Below are positions 63,582 through 64,000 of a DNA stretch of 64,000 nt, piece by piece. The stretch comes from Nicotiana tabacum. Its lineage: Eukaryota > Streptophyta > Magnoliopsida > Solanales > Solanaceae. The notes under the pieces are model-generated. The model saw nothing but the letters and a program-made list of their open reading frames with translations. It searched no databases and was not told where the DNA came from. The stretch spans positions 55,644,230-55,708,229 of the forward strand of contig NC_134103.1 in NCBI RefSeq assembly GCF_000715075.1. Direction: 5' to 3'. Numbering within the stretch: position 1 is the stretch's first letter; every line of letters begins with the position of its first letter. The position numbers and the translations under genes were made by a program.

Positions 63582-64000
63582 TGTCACGACCCAAAATCCT
63601 AACCTGTCATGATGGCGCCTATCGTGGTACTAGGCAAGCCGACATTTATGAAATAACTCCAACACTTAACAGAAAACGGATTTAACATAGTTTAAAAGAT
63701 AACAACTTCCCATAAATAGGATAGAAATCCAAAATATAATGCAGAGTACATGAGCATCTATACATCACAAGTCCGAAAAATACTGTCTATGAAAATCTGA
63801 AACCAAATACAATAAGTGAAAATATAGCGAAGGAGAAACAAGGTCTGCAAAATGCCGACAGCTACCTTGAAATCTCCAGAAAATCAACTGGGCGCAAAAA
63901 TCAACACCCATTATGTCCGGGAACACCTGGATCTGCACACGAAGTGCAGGGAGTAGTATGAGTACAACCAACAAATTTAATGGTAGAACCTAACAAAATC
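63582..64000 (-). repeat. LTR N, B family, partial at window edge
   Basis: The end TTTTGGGTCGTGACA (minus) at 63582 and the following GTCATGATGGCGCCTATC, then ACTAGGCAAGCCGA, match B's 5' LTR from 19989. The GAAGTGCAGGGAGTAGTATGAG block near 63941 matches B near 20370. The left flank is AATAA. The rest lies beyond the window. Confidence 0.85.

Overview
This window is plant nuclear DNA made almost entirely of nested, decayed LTR retrotransposons. I see no convincing host gene, tRNA, rRNA or CRISPR array. The protein fragments belong to Ty3/gypsy elements, mostly chromoviruses of the Tekay/Del type (RNase H, integrase and chromodomain in one polyprotein). LTR ends of the TGTAACGACCC / GGGTCGTGACA type, primer sites for initiator Met-tRNA, and Tat/Athila-type termini suggest a dicot with a large genome. 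My best guess from remembered repeat types is Solanaceae, perhaps Nicotiana, but this is not proven.

Layout (letters are my labels). A (1-4814, +): 3' half of a coding chromovirus with its 3' LTR. C (about 4815-11206, -): gag, leader and 5' LTR. B (11207-23283, -): a chromovirus with degenerate gag-pol, LTRs on both sides, a foreign LTR (E) inside and a MITE in its 5' LTR. D (23284-25039, +): partial LTR. L (25040-about 30272, +): Tat-type 3' region with tandem repeats, split by solo LTR S. G (about 30273-43356, -): non-coding element whose interior holds solo LTR F and whose 5' LTR holds H. J (43357-47254, +): Athila/Tat-type LTR split by solo LTR I. K (47255-49506, -) and R (49507-51586, +): partial LTRs meeting head to head. 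M (51587-63581, -): non-coding element whose 3' LTR holds solo LTR P, which itself holds solo LTR Q. N (63582-64000, -): partial LTR.

Several insertions are proved by 5-bp target-site duplications: S (TTCGG), P (AAATC), Q (ACTTT) and, imperfectly, F (ATACA/ATACG). The coding elements are dead: they carry stop codons, frameshifts and lost catalytic residues. Many stops fit C-to-T decay of CAG/CAA/CGA codons.

The more interesting signals lie in the LTRs and leaders. (1) Two coding/non-coding pairs share a leader next to the primer site: B with G, and C with M. (2) Most LTR families carry a minisatellite about 620-850 bp from the LTR 3' end, and the repeat unit differs even among copies of one family. 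(3) Unrelated LTRs carry CpG-rich blocks of short palindromic words. (4) Several LTRs keep an AGGTAAGT splice-donor-like site, and B has an acceptor-like tract touching the gag ATG. (5) A hairpin and a TRACGTCCC-type motif recur about 480 bp from the LTR end.
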